Source: Adineta steineri
Taxonomy: Eukaryota; Rotifera; Eurotatoria; Adinetida; Adinetidae
Direction: 5' to 3'
Assembly: GCA_905250115.1 (NCBI GenBank)
Contig: CAJNOI010000094.1
Span: 6,311-70,310 of the forward strand
Length of the DNA stretch: 64,000 bases
Part shown: one piece after another, positions 11,001 to 22,800 of the stretch
Position numbering within the stretch: the first letter of the stretch is position 1
Layout: each line of letters begins with the position of its first letter
Program-made: the position numbers and the translations under genes
The notes under the pieces: generated by a model
Database searches by the model: none
What the model saw: the letters and a program-made list of their open reading frames with translations, nothing else
Told to the model about the DNA's origin: nothing

Positions 11001-13887
11001 CGATATCGAAAAGTATGACAAAAACTATAATTTGTTATTTTAAAATGTTTTTACTCTTATTTCTCAAGATTGTTTCTCAACAAGGCGATGATAAAGATTT
11101 ACTTCGTATTGATTTATCCTTATTTAATTATCCAGTGGAATATAAAAAACCTCTTGATATTTATGACTGTGATGTAAAAGTTGAATTTGCTAAAGCCAAT
11201 ATTGTCTTTCTGTTCAAACATATCGATGTACTTTTAGTGAGTAATTTTCAAAAATAACATCATCGTATACTTTCTATTTTACTTCATTTTTCTAAAGGGT
11301 TTTCTTCAAACACTAAATATAACAAAATCAGCACTTGATTTAGCATCAACACAAGCAGATGCTGCCTATGAACAAGTACTAAAATTACAAGAACAAGCAT
11401 TTAAAGTTCATTTCGATATAACATTTAATGCTCCAAATATAATTATCCCAACAAATTCATATTCTGATGAAGCTTTATTATTTGATTTGGGTAGATTAAC
11501 ATTATTAACACGTTTTTATGATGATCCAGAACGTTCACTTGTTGAACAACAAAATGTTCGATTAGAAAATGTTCTTGCTAGTCGTGTTAAACTTAATCAT
11601 GATAATAATATTCTTGGTGAAATTATTTTACTTGAATGTGCGGAATTAAAAATATTAATTAATCGTTTACTTTTTCCTGAAAAAATTAAAACTGAACCAG
11701 GAGTTTCAATTAAAGTTGAATGGGACTTAGTTCATGTATGTTTTTATGATTTCAATTTTTTTTAAATATAAATTGAACTTTTTTGCTCTAATAGTTTCGA
11801 TTAGCTAAAGGTGATTATTCATGCGTTATGAAAGTCTTAATGGAAAATTTTACAGAAAATATTCGTGATCAAATACCTGAAACTGCACAACTTGAACAAT
11901 ATCATTATAGACAAGAAGAACAAGAAAAAGAAGAAGAAGCTTTAAGAAATGCTGTAATTAAAAGACAACAAGGTTCGGAATAAAATATATATTGATTGAG
12001 AAAAAACAATATTTCTCTTTCTTTTCTAGACGCTCATGGTGGTGAAGTTTTACAAACAGTTAAAATCCGAGCAGAAATTAAGAAACTAGCATCGACACTT
12101 TACTTGGGAGAATCAAATTTGGTAAGAGAAATATTCACGATTGTTTATAAACCTTTAGATTTCATCTCTTGATTATAATGAGATTCGAAAGTTATAAGTT
12201 TAAATATTTCTCTTAGACTGTTCGTCGGGCACCACGTGATGAATCTTATAAATTAGCTAATGTTCAAATAGAATTATTAGAAGCATTATTTCGTCAACAA
12301 ACTGATTCAAGTTATAAAGCAATGGTACGTGTTAAAAATTTTCTAGTTGATGATTTACGTGAAACAAATAAAGCAACAAGTGTAACACGTATGATGGATA
12401 GACATTTTACAGTTGATCCAAATGCTCAAATGGTTATTGCATCATTTGAATTTAAACCAAAATCTCCAACAAACTCAATGGCACTTCGACAATGTAAATA
12501 AATAAAATAAAAAAATTATTTTTTTATTTTTCAAATTATTAGTCAGTGCTCAACTTGAAAGTCTTTATATATGTATCAGTTTGGATTATTTAATGGCATT
12601 ACAAGATTTTTTTATATCTGGTTTACCAACTGGTAATACTGAAATAAGATCTCATACATCCGCCATGACATCTGAAAAAGAAATTTCAACTAAAACTGAT
12701 AATGATAATAATCGATTGAAAGTAGATCCAAGACCAAGTCGACCTTCAATTACAGCACAAAAACTTCCAACACCATCATCAAAACGTATTTTGTTTTTCC
12801 TTTGATTTTTTATATAAATACTAATTTTTTCGTTTTAGTTTCTACACGTCAACCACCAATTCCATCCAATTCTGATCCAGAGATAGAAACACGAATTGAT
12901 GTGATTGTAAAAAATCCCGAAATTATTTTACTTGAAGATCAACATAATTCAAATTCGAATTGTCTCGTCCTTGACGTATGTTTATAAATTGAATAAAACG
13001 ATAAAGAAAAAATTATATTTTATTTTATTTTTTATAGTTAGCTTTACAAATGCGTATGATTATTGTTGGTGAAGATTCAAAAATATATATTTGGTTAAAA
13101 GATTTAACAGTTTACAGTTCAAATTTTGCAGAATTAAGAGATTCAAAAAATACTGGTTCAAAAATAAAATATCGCGTAAATAAAATAAGAAAATATTTTA
13201 TTTAATCTTACTGTTTTCTTATTTAATAAGATTTTACAACCGGCTAAAGCTGATGTTATTGTAATTATGAATAACCAACAACAAAAAATTAATGTACGAA
13301 TATCAGATATTATTGTTAGTATTGCACCAGCAGCAGTTAAAACATTAATTGGTGTTACAAGTTCATTAGGAACACTTCAAGTAAATAAATAATAAAGAGA
13401 ATATTTATTTATATTTATATTTTATTTTCATTAGGCAAATGTTGTAGAAGAAAAAGAAAAAGTTAATTCAAAATCATTATTTACTCCAAAAACATTTAAA
13501 GATTCAGGTCTTTGGTATATAAAAGGTTTTTATTGAATCATTTTGTATATGAATGATTAATTAAAATTTATTTTAATAATAGAATATGAAGAAAAACAAG
13601 CTAAACTTGAATCAACTGATATATTAAAAACTGTTAAAGAAGAAGAAGATAAAATGATAGAAAAAGAAGAAAAAATTGAAGCACAAACTGTTTTAATACA
13701 ACAGGTAGGAAATTTTTTTAATATAAAAGAAAATTTATTTTTGTCATTTTTTTAGTTAATTTTAACACTGGAGACAATTCAAATTAAATTGGAAGTCGGT
13801 TTAGGTTCAGTAACAAAATCTGTTGTTGCAATTTGTTTATCAAATTTAATAGCTGATGTTAAAAATTGGACAACAGATGTATGTGAT
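5042..13887 (+). CDS. VPS13: VPS13-family lipid-transfer protein, 5' part, many exons
   Basis: VPS13 proteins form long hydrophobic grooves that carry lipids between membranes at contact sites. Exon 1 (5042-5141) encodes MVLANLVVYLLDKYLSDYIE, the classic chorein N-terminus. Later exons carry the family pattern: LENLYLKSNAL, IPWTNLYTHSTKVTIDGLFVLV, and an IRNIHIVYED block. Roughly thirty exons are joined by introns mostly of 47-70 nt; two are longer (about 400 nt near 6009-6410 and about 870 nt near 9884-10751). I estimate about 1,900 residues before the sequence stops at an assembly gap just after an exon ending KNWTTD. Family members are usually over 3,000 residues, so the C-terminal half (VAB, ATG2-like and PH regions) is missing. 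Nothing after the gap continues the gene. I cannot say whether it is nearer VPS13A or VPS13C. Confidence 0.9.
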
Positions 13888-13897
13888 TAATAGAATT

Positions 13898-13997
13898 NNN
13901 NNNNNNNNNNNNNNNNNNNNNNNNNNNNNNNNNNNNNNNNNNNNNNNNNNNNNNNNNNNNNNNNNNNNNNNNNNNNNNNNNNNNNNNNNNNNNNNNN
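13898..13997. other. assembly gap, 100 N
   Basis: Exactly 100 undetermined bases, a conventional length for a gap of unknown size. It interrupts VPS13, and the sequence beyond it does not continue that gene, so the two sides may not be adjacent in the genome. Confidence 0.95.
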
Positions 13998-14419
13998 TAT
14001 ATGGGATAATTCCTTGTAAATGTAATAAGGAATATTCCATAACAGAAATTCACGAGTTATTGAAATGAAAAGAAAAAAAAAGATATATAAGAAAAGAGAA
14101 GACATACAAATAAGAATAACAACAAGTAGTAGAGATAGGATTTACCTGCTTGACATTCATTATAGTTGCAAACCTAAAATTACTCGTGCATGTTAGGTCT
14201 TATCGTATATGTGCATACGGCGTGAAAAAGGATAAATAAATCTTATCTGAAGATAGTCAATGATCAGGGTGAGGATGGGGATAGTAATAAAGGAGAAGAT
14301 GATGTATGGTGATATAGATAGTATATTTATGAAAATAAATAAACAAAACAAAAGGAAAAATAACAATAAAAGAGAGGGGAGAGATATAGAGATAGCTAGA
14401 CGGGAAGAGCAAGTGATAC

Positions 14420-15076
14420 TTAGAAAATCAAAAGACCCTCAAGAACAGCTGCCTTGGAACGACGATTAAGGCGTGGTGATAATAGTAAAGGAGGAGGAAC
14501 AGGTGCTAATTGTTCAAAATAATTAAGTATACCGTCTTGAACTGGATGTTAATGTTTGGAACTAATTTGAATTTTATCGGCACTGAGATGTTGTTCATGA
14601 AGACCAAGACAGACTACTGTAAAGCGAAGGATGCTGGATAATCCACGGAGTTGGGTATTGTATAAATGAATATTATATGTTAATGATGAGAGAGATGAAA
14701 AGGAGGCGGAAATTTTTAAACAAGAAAAAGATGTAACGATATTAATGCTGTCTTTATTATGAAGATGAAGATGTAAATGATGAAGGAGATCAACAAGATT
14801 CGCAATTTGGTTGATAGTTGTTTGAGCGGAAGACGAGCGGAGTGAGTTGGTGCCAATTAAAAACATAATGGACATGGACCACGAAAGTTAGGAGAGGGTA
14901 TTGGATTTTTGGAGTTGGTAGGTGGCACAAACAGCACGATTGTTGGTAAATAACCACCGGAGGTCGGAAATTGATTTGATAATGACGCGGTCAGCGAATG
15001 TTGTTGTTAATGAAAGAACAAATCTGGCGTGACTGTCCGAAAAGACAAAGTATAGAAGTAACGGTGATGGTGGCGC
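14420..15076 (-). pseudogene. SGNH/GDSL-hydrolase-like ORF of retroelement type, broken
   Basis: Reading the minus strand from 15076, one frame gives a block I-like FSDSHAR, then ISDLRWL, then a block III-like FLIGTNSLRS, and a block V-like DKIQI with a following His, the order seen in SGNH hydrolases. GDSL/SGNH domains are known as accessory ORFs in bdelloid telomeric Penelope-like elements and in other retroelements, so I infer a relic of such an element. Two in-frame TAA codons break it (minus-strand codons at 14888-14890 and 14549-14551) and a third ends it at 14420-14422. The 5' end is cut exactly at the border of a TGTGGG-type element at 15077. No reverse transcriptase is visible next to it. 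Confidence 0.6.
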
Positions 15077-15143
15077 ATCTTGAGGGTGTGGTTGTGTATC
15101 TTAGAATGGAAGAAAAATCTTGGTGTGGGTGTGAGTGTGGATA
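15077..15143. repeat. TGTGGG-type element, copy 5, atypical direct arms
   Basis: It begins with the usual border ATCTTGAGGGTGTGG, but the second arm (GGTGTGGGTGTGAGTGTGG, from 15122) is also G/T-rich on the plus strand, so this copy is direct rather than inverted. It abuts the broken SGNH-like ORF. Confidence 0.7.
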
Positions 15144-15371
15144 TTCGCTTTACATCAATAAGGGACATATACACTCACTTTATTCACTAAGTTCGATCTT
15201 GACGTGACAATACTTATGCTTATATTAATATCCAATTCTAATTCTAAGAGTCCCAGTACAAAAAATGTCGGACATATCCAAAACTACAAAATTCTTCTTT
15301 AGTTAAACGTTTTGTTTGTCTAATGTCGTTGTGAGTTGATTTTGATATGATGAAATAACTTGAATCAATTT

Positions 15372-15428
15372 TCGGGTGTGAGTATGCAATAAACTAAATA
15401 TTCACACCCCACACCAACACCCTCAAGA
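15372..15428. repeat. TGTGGG-type inverted pair, copy 6
   Basis: The left arm CGGGTGTGAGTATG and right arm CACACCCCACACCAACACC are followed by the usual CTCAAG border. Arms are partly decayed. Confidence 0.7.
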
Positions 15429-15785
15429 AAAATACATATTCTCTTTCTCGTAGAGAAGAGTCCAGTAAACATAAATTGTCTGCTTGCTTGTATGTCCGCA
15501 GGGTCAAAAAAACATCGAAAATCGATTTTTCACGGTTTTCATTTGTTTTTTGAGTAAATGTGAAGAAAATAGATTTCTACGAGAAAGAGCTAAGCGAGTC
15601 CTCGGATGAGCGTTACTTGTATTTATAAGTATATAAATGTTCTATTTTTTTATTTTTTAAGAATAAAAAAGTCGGATGAAGGAGGCATCGACCAACCGAA
15701 GCGTTACAACAAATAAATTACTCTTTAAAATAAGAGTATATAAAAAAAACTCAGTTCATGTCCTTCCTCAACAAATTGCAACTGA

Positions 15786-16983
15786 TTATTTCTGTGCTAA
15801 TATTTGTTCCACAATATTCGATCGTTTTGTAATTATTTCAGCAATAACTTCGTTATCCTTTTGTAGTGTAGCATCCAGAGGATAATCACTTCTTTTAAGA
15901 CCTAATTTATCCATATCATAATCGTCGACCTTAATGAAAAGCAATTGTAGAGGATCACTATTCATTCCTACCGGGAAAAATCTGCTAAATATTTCTTCCC
16001 ATTCCGCCATGCAGTGATCTGATTTTGTATATGAAGATGATAAAAAGACAACAACCAAATGTGCTTGTTTATAAATGGTACAGAAATATTGTCGACCGTT
16101 AGGACGACAAATTTCATGTTGAAAATCTCGATCGATAAAAACAGGATGAGGACACTCAAGTGTCTCTAGTTTTCGCTGTACCATTTCATAAATTTTGTAA
16201 ACACGTTCTCGATGAGCTGATGAATACGAAATTGCTATTTTCATGGGCTCTTCGGTTATGCACACAGGTGCTCGTTTAATTGGTAGAACTGTTACCGGTG
16301 ATTGTAATGGTGGTGGTGAACATGTTGTAACTTAAATATGTGACAGATCTATAAATCAAATAGAAAATAGTGAAATATTACCGGTTGTTGTTGCAAAAGG
16401 CTCGTCAGTTTGACAAGTGTCAGTAGTGTTTACACTAAATAATATTGCACCGGTTTCGTCTGTTATGTAAAATAAAAACAAAACCCTAGTGTTCACAACT
16501 AAGTATTTGTAAAATTTGTCTACCTTCCGCAAGAGATTTCTGAAGTTCTTCCATGTCTTTCTTAGATATTCGACTATCAAAATTCGATGAGGTATCCTGA
16601 ACAGCATTTTGTTTACTAACGTGTTCATCATCTATTTCTTCTCGAATGTTCGAAGTTGCTTCACATCCATATTCTAAATATATATAGAATTTACTTCTAA
16701 GAAATTGGTAAAAATTCAACTGACCTTCCATCGCGATTGCGGTCGAATTATCATCATTATTGTTCATACTTGGCAATATTGTGTGTGTTTGTGATGATGA
16801 AGAAGTAGTTATTAAATTGTCTGTTGTTTCAAAATTAGAATTGATTAATATTGCAGTAAGAACCAATACCACTGCACAAAAAAATACAGTCGAATTTGAT
16901 AAGAACCAAATAATAATAAGTAGAGTAAGAATAATAAGTATCGAAAGATTTTTATTATTCTGATTCGTAATACTGTCAGCCAT
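15786..16983 (-). CDS. membrane-anchored TIR-domain protein, four exons
   Basis: Exons on the minus strand are 16725-16983, 16524-16673, 16382-16459 and 15786-16330, joined by 51-64 nt introns in consistent phase, giving 343 residues. The N-terminus has a hydrophobic block of one or two membrane segments (LSILIILTLLIIIWFL and FFCAVVLVLTAILI). A Ser/Thr/Asn-rich linker follows. The C-terminal 155 residues form a TIR domain: KIAISYSSAHRERVY (box 1), VFIDRDF, and VVVFLSSSYTKSDHCMAEWEEIF, where the Cys and the Glu of the HCxxE pattern match the position of the catalytic Glu in NADase TIRs. TIR domains signal in immunity or cleave NAD. No extracellular recognition domain is present, so it is not a standard Toll receptor. 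Confidence 0.8.
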
Positions 16984-17250
16984 ATAGTGTAAAAAAGATT
17001 TTAATAATATTCTAAAAAGAATGTTTTATATGTACTAGATATATTGTCATGAAATTGTCATTTATATTTTTCTATCAAATATTCTTTTATTGAAAGAAAG
17101 ACAGAAAGATTCAGACAAAAACAAGTGAAGTTTTATTTACGATTTTTATCATAAGACAAAATTCTTTCATCGCTCTTTTATTATGAAATAAAACTGCACA
17201 TAATATTTTTTTATGTTGTCTTTTTATGGGAATATTCTTAACACAACCAT

Positions 17251-17326
17251 CTTAATGGTAGGTGTGAATATGGGTATGTAATATTATAATAGCTGGCGGT
17301 CATATCCACACTCACTCTCAAGATTG
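17251..17326. repeat. TGTGGG-type inverted pair, copy 7 (decayed)
   Basis: The left border is CTTAATGGTAGGTGTGAAT and the right arm is ATCCACACTCACTCTCAAG. Several G to A changes; border CTCAAG kept. Confidence 0.65.
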
Positions 17327-17329
17327 AAA

Positions 17330-17988
17330 CTTGTTGATATATTTTTACAATTTAATATTCTTAATAATAACACAATACTAGTATTCAACATTCTATGTAC
17401 CTCGGCTCTTCTGAATATTTCAACTATATATTTACGATCTGTATATAACTAATAAAGCTATTTATTTGACTTTTTTCCGAATGATTTAAATGTAGAACTT
17501 ACCAAAAACTGCTTAAATGAGACGATTTAAAAAAAATCCAAATGGCTTGTAAATTTCTGATGCTAGTATGTGTATGTGATTATATGTTCGCTTCGCCAAA
17601 TAATTCGTTTTATAAAGTAAATATATTCGTAACTTTTTTCTGTTCTTGTTTCAACTACGCAGGCATTTCGTTGCGAAAGAATATGCACACATTCAAAAGA
17701 AGCCATTCAAATATTTTAATCAATTCAAGTCAACAGAATGATTGAGATATTAATGAGATTTTGAAGAAGAAGAAAAAACAAAACAAATATACTTTTTTTA
17801 TTTTTTACAAAAAGAAAAAACTGAAAAAATATATATGAGTACGGCCAAGCATTACGGAGTTTCGTTTTTTCAAGTTGTGAAACATGAATCTCCTTAATAA
17901 CAAGATCAGATTAGATTATCATAATAATAATATGAAAACAAAATTTATAGGCAAAATTAGTAAATATATTATTGATCGACACAAATTG
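17330..17988. other. intergenic, no gene seen
   Basis: AT-rich sequence between a decayed repeat and the 3' end of the arrestin gene. Short ORFs show no recognisable domain. Confidence 0.5.
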
Positions 17989-19029
17989 TTAATCTTGAAC
18001 GTCCAATCTTTCTAGATTTTGTACAGCAGAATAATAATCAGGTGGTAGATCATCATCATCATCATTAAATATTGAATAATCAGGAATCACCATCGGATTC
18101 GATATTTGTTGATGATTAAAATCAGGATTTGGCTCTGTTCCTAATGTAATTGGAATATCAACATAAAAATCATTAAAAAAACCTTGAATTTTAATTGCAA
18201 GTTCAAGTTTATAAGAAATATCAATCGAAGCATTTTGACGAATTCCTTCATGAGATACATATGATGGAGGTAATAATAAAGATGGAATTCGTATATCAAA
18301 TACTTCTTGTATTTGTTCGTCTTTTACATTTAAAATTTTTGGCAATGTTACTTTAAATATCATATCTTTACATTTACATTGTTGAATTATATATTTTTTT
18401 ATCATTGCAAGATCAATACGTTGAACTAAAGCTTTCCGTGGATTTTCAATTTGTAATGTCATATAAATTACTTCACCAGGAACATATCCTGATTTGTTTA
18501 AAGTAACATGTAATATAATATTTTTCTCATTATATTTAATGTGAATTGGTTTTAAACATTCAAGATTTTCTAATAAATTAACACATGGATAAATTTTTGT
18601 TAAATATTTCATAACTTTATTTTCTGACTTCGAACCTTCTTTATACATACTAAGTTGTAAATAATATTTCACATGAGGATAATTTTGACGTTTATTTATT
18701 GTTGGTGGAAGATGATTAAGTAATTGAAATTGAAATGGCCAATAATATATGTCTCGTTCAACATTGGGCGTTGTTAAATTAACTGTTTTTTTGTAAAATT
18801 TTGGATGATGATATTTAGTTATTGTTGTTCTTCCTTTCCCATATGAATAAGTTTCTGTTGTTGTATAACCAATTTCTCCTATAAGTTCGACTATATAGGT
18901 TTTATCAACTTCCCGTTTTGCTTGTATAAGATTTAAACCAACAGTTCCAGATATGATATCACCAGTTAGATAACATTTTTTAGTTGGATTAAGATGAATG
19001 AAAGCTCGACTAATATTACCATTACCCAT
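17989..19029 (-). CDS. alpha-arrestin (arrestin domain-containing protein)
   Basis: A single exon encodes 346 residues. Alpha-arrestins are cytosolic adaptors that link membrane proteins to ubiquitin ligases. The N-lobe shows YLTGDIISGTVGLNL (typical GxxxxGxV strand pattern) and IVELIGEIGYTTTE; the C-lobe shows LNKSGYVPGEVIYMTLQIEN, the usual second-lobe start. Near the C-terminus, after an Asp run, LPPDYYSAV provides a PPxY motif, the binding site for WW domains of Nedd4-type ligases. Length is typical of the family. The start ATG is directly followed by GNGNISRAFIHL, as expected for the first beta strand. Which paralogue group it belongs to cannot be told from sequence alone. Confidence 0.9.
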   Translation of the reverse strand: MGNGNISRAFIHLNPTKKCYLTGDIISGTVGLNLIQAKREVDKTYIVELIGEIGYTTTETYSYGKGRTTITKYHHPKFYKKTVNLTTPNVERDIYYWPFQFQLLNHLPPTINKRQNYPHVKYYLQLSMYKEGSKSENKVMKYLTKIYPCVNLLENLECLKPIHIKYNEKNIILHVTLNKSGYVPGEVIYMTLQIENPRKALVQRIDLAMIKKYIIQQCKCKDMIFKVTLPKILNVKDEQIQEVFDIRIPSLLLPPSYVSHEGIRQNASIDISYKLELAIKIQGFFNDFYVDIPITLGTEPNPDFNHQQISNPMVIPDYSIFNDDDDDLPPDYYSAVQNLERLDVQD

Positions 19030-19654
19030 TACTTAACTTTTTAGTTGTGTTGAAAAAAATTGGCATTAAAATCAAAGAAAAAGAAGAATATAAAATAACA
19101 AATATTTATAAACGTGTTGTTTTTGCTGTTAATAGTTAATTATTTAATGTTTATAATACGAAATATTTCACAATTGTGCGTGTTCATTCTGAATAGAATA
19201 ATTTGTTTTCTCATAAATAAATTGGAAATTCTTATTTCTTTTCTTTTTCTAATAGACAGAGCTGTATTCAAATACAACACAATTACATTCTTATACTGAC
19301 TAAATCTATTATACACGTACATGACGAAAAAGATTTATGATAACTAATTCTAAATTAATATCCTAATTTAAAGAGTTTCTATTTCCGTTTCTATAACAAT
19401 AAATAAATAAATGTACGTCAAACCTTTATGTTAAATAAAATGAAGAGAAATAACTTTTATTTAAAAACACAGGTGACTTCCTTCTTATTCTTTTCTCTTT
19501 TTTTCTCGACGTAATATTTTTTTTCTTTTTTTTATAGGAAAATCAAAGAAAAGAAAAAAGAGAAAAATAAGGCGGAGTGAATAGTTAGCAATGCTATGAA
19601 AACAAAAGGGGAAAAGTTTAAATATTACAATTTCTTCTGCAGTGAAATAGACCA

Positions 19655-19702
19655 TCTTAAGGGTGAGGTGTTGGTATATACAAAATATCCACACCCACAC
19701 CC
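19655..19702. repeat. TGTGGG-type inverted pair, copy 8
   Basis: The left arm CATCTTAAGGGTGAGGTG and right arm TATCCACACCCACACCC are about 15 nt apart. It lies about 120 nt 3' of the ART-TPR gene end. Confidence 0.8.
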
Positions 19703-19819
19703 AATTATCGCTAACTATCAGTATTCACACACTACTACTAAATAGTTATGCAAGATTTTTAATTTATTATTCACTGAAAAAACTTGAGATTCTTAAAATT
19801 AAATACAAACAAAAAAAAC

Positions 19820-22800
19820 CTATAATTTTGTTTCGAGAGAAGATATTTTTTCTTGTAACTGTTGTAACTGAGAGAGATTATTGGGAAAAGAAGTCTGATG
19901 AATATGAAGTGCACGTTTAAAAAATGTTAATGCCGTTGAGTAATCTCCATGATTATCATGTACTATACCAATTTTGTTGTATGTTTCAAACCAATCCGGA
20001 TGATCCGAATTTAAACACTTATTTTGAATTTCAATTACTTTTTCATAATATTGAAGTGCGTTGACATAATCTTTCATATTATTATATACTGAAGCTATAT
20101 TTCTATAGGTTTTGGCCATGTATGGATGATCGGAAGGATACGATTTTTTGAAGATTTCAAGCGCTTTTGTATGGTGAGAAAGTGCACTTGCGTAGTCTCC
20201 CATATTATCGTATACTTTACCAATATTTCCAGTAATCATGGCTATATGAGGATGATTGATAGGAAGATTTTTTTCGAATATTTCAGCTGTATTTTGATAG
20301 TATGATAGTGCATTTGAATAGTTTCCCATACTATCATGAACTCTTCCAATATTGTTGTATACTTCACCTATATCCGGATGATTGGGAGGAAGAGATTTTT
20401 TTCGAATTTCTAATGCCTTTTCGTAAAATGAGAGTGCATCTAAATGATGTTCCATGTTGGAATGTAAATTACCAAGATGGTTGTAAATAGAAGCCAAAGA
20501 AGGATGAGTAGAAGAAAGGGTCTTTTCGTAGATTTCGAGTGCTTTTTCATAATTTGACAATGCATCTGAATAGTTTCCCAGTTCATCATGAACTTTAGCA
20601 ATCTGGCTATGGACGTGAGCTAGACGAGGATGATTCGAAGGAAGAATCTTGACAAATAATTCAAATGCCTTTTGACAAAATGAAAGTGCTTTGGAATATT
20701 GACCCTTGATGAAGTCTATAGTACCGATATTAATATATGTTTCACCAAGATCGGGATGATCAGAGGATAAAGATTTTTCTCGAATATCAAGTGCTTTCTC
20801 ATGAAATAATAATGAATTTGAATAATCTCCCATCTGAAAATGCGCACAACCAATGATGTTGAAAGTTTTAGCCAGATCCGGATGATCCACTGGTAATGAT
20901 TTTTCTAGAATTTCTTGAGCCTTTTGACATGATAATAGGGCACCTGCATAATCTCCCATTTCTAAACGTACAGTATTGAGATTTATCAGAGTAGTAGCCA
21001 GATCGGGATGTTCTGAAGGAAGAGATTTTCGTTGGATTTCTAACGATTTCTCATAGTATACTATCGCCTTTGGATAATCCCCCATGTCTCGATATAGAGC
21101 ACCGATATTATTGTACTTTAATCCTATACTAGGATGATCCGTCGGTAAAAACTTTTCTTGAATTTCAAGTGATTTTTCATAAAATGACAGGGCACCTGGA
21201 TAGTCTCCCATACTATGATATAATGAGCCAATGTTACCGTTAGCCACAGCTAGAGCAGGATGATTAGAAGATGAATATTTTTCTCGAATTTTAAGAGATT
21301 TTTGGTGAAAATCAAGTGCCAGAGAATTCATTCCCATTTTCTGATATAAATCACCAATATTATTGTAATTAGTAGCTATACATAGATGATTCGGAAGAAG
21401 TGTTTTTCGGCTAATCTCACCAGCTTTTAAATAGAAAGAAAGTGCATTAGAGTAGTTTCCTTCGCTTTGATATAGGACACCAATATTATCATAAATAGTT
21501 GCAAGATCAGGATGGTTTGTATAAGGCAAATTCTCTTGAATTTCTAGTGCCTTTCTGAGTGATAAGCGTGCATTTCGATAATCTCCTATTTCATGATATA
21601 ATACACTAATATTGTTGAAATCGATAGCCAGTTTAGGACGCTGAGCATGAAGACATTTTTGCCGAATATCTAAATTCTTTTCAAAGAAAGAAAGTGCAAT
21701 CGGATAATTTCCCATAGCTAAATATACTACAGCCATATTATTGTATGTTGTAGCGAGATCACGATGATCAGAAGATAAAATCTTCTCTTGAATATCTAAT
21801 GTCTTCTGGTAGAATACGAGTGCATCATGAAAATGACCCTTACCATGGGAAATCATTCCAAGATAATTGTATATTTTAGAACGGTCTTCTTCATCTTCAG
21901 CTAGAGATGAATGAAGTAATATTTCGTAAATCTCTTCAGCTTTTGTGAATTCTTCTATATCGATTAATAGTTTTCCAAGACGATACCATCCAGTCAATCC
22001 TGATGTTCGTTTTCGCATGTCTTGTGTTAGTCCCTCAAGTTGCTCATCATTATCGGTCGTCAATATTAAATCGATTTGCCAGGAACTATCATCCATTTTA
22101 TGAATCATATCAATTCGAAAGACACTATGCATTGAGAATAAAATCTCATCTTCGTCATTCATCTTACTAAGATGTTTTATAGACGCAAATGGAGTTGATG
22201 TATCAGTTGAATAAATTGTGATCTTAAAAAGAACAAATGTCATATCGGCTTCGTGTAAATCATTAGAACAAAACACTTTTGCAACATTAATATCTTCAGA
22301 AGTTGATAGAAAATTATTAAATGCCAAAAGACCACCTTGATTCTGATGTAATTTATCAAATTCATCATTAGACATTTTTTGCCCACGATAGACAATCAAT
22401 GGGAATGTGCTAGTTGATAATTGCACTGCATATTCTTGTTTAATTTGTTGATGTACATCATTTAGAAAACATCCCATTTTAATAATAGGATCAATAGCCA
22501 TTAGTCGTAATGCTCGATTGAGTGATGAATAGATAAATGAGTCTCGCGTATACCACGGAATAGCTAAGCTCGGATGATAATCTTTTTCGAATTCATTAAT
22601 TACCTTTACATCAGCTTTTTGATGATGTGAATTACGCCAAAATTGAATTAATTTTTCTTTAGAATCTTGATCATATTCAATATCAAATAAAATTTCTTTA
22701 ATTAATTGTGAATACATAAATGATGGTTCAAGTTCATTCAATTCTTTTTTACAAGAATTATCGAATGACACAATACTCATTGGAATTAAATTACGATCAA

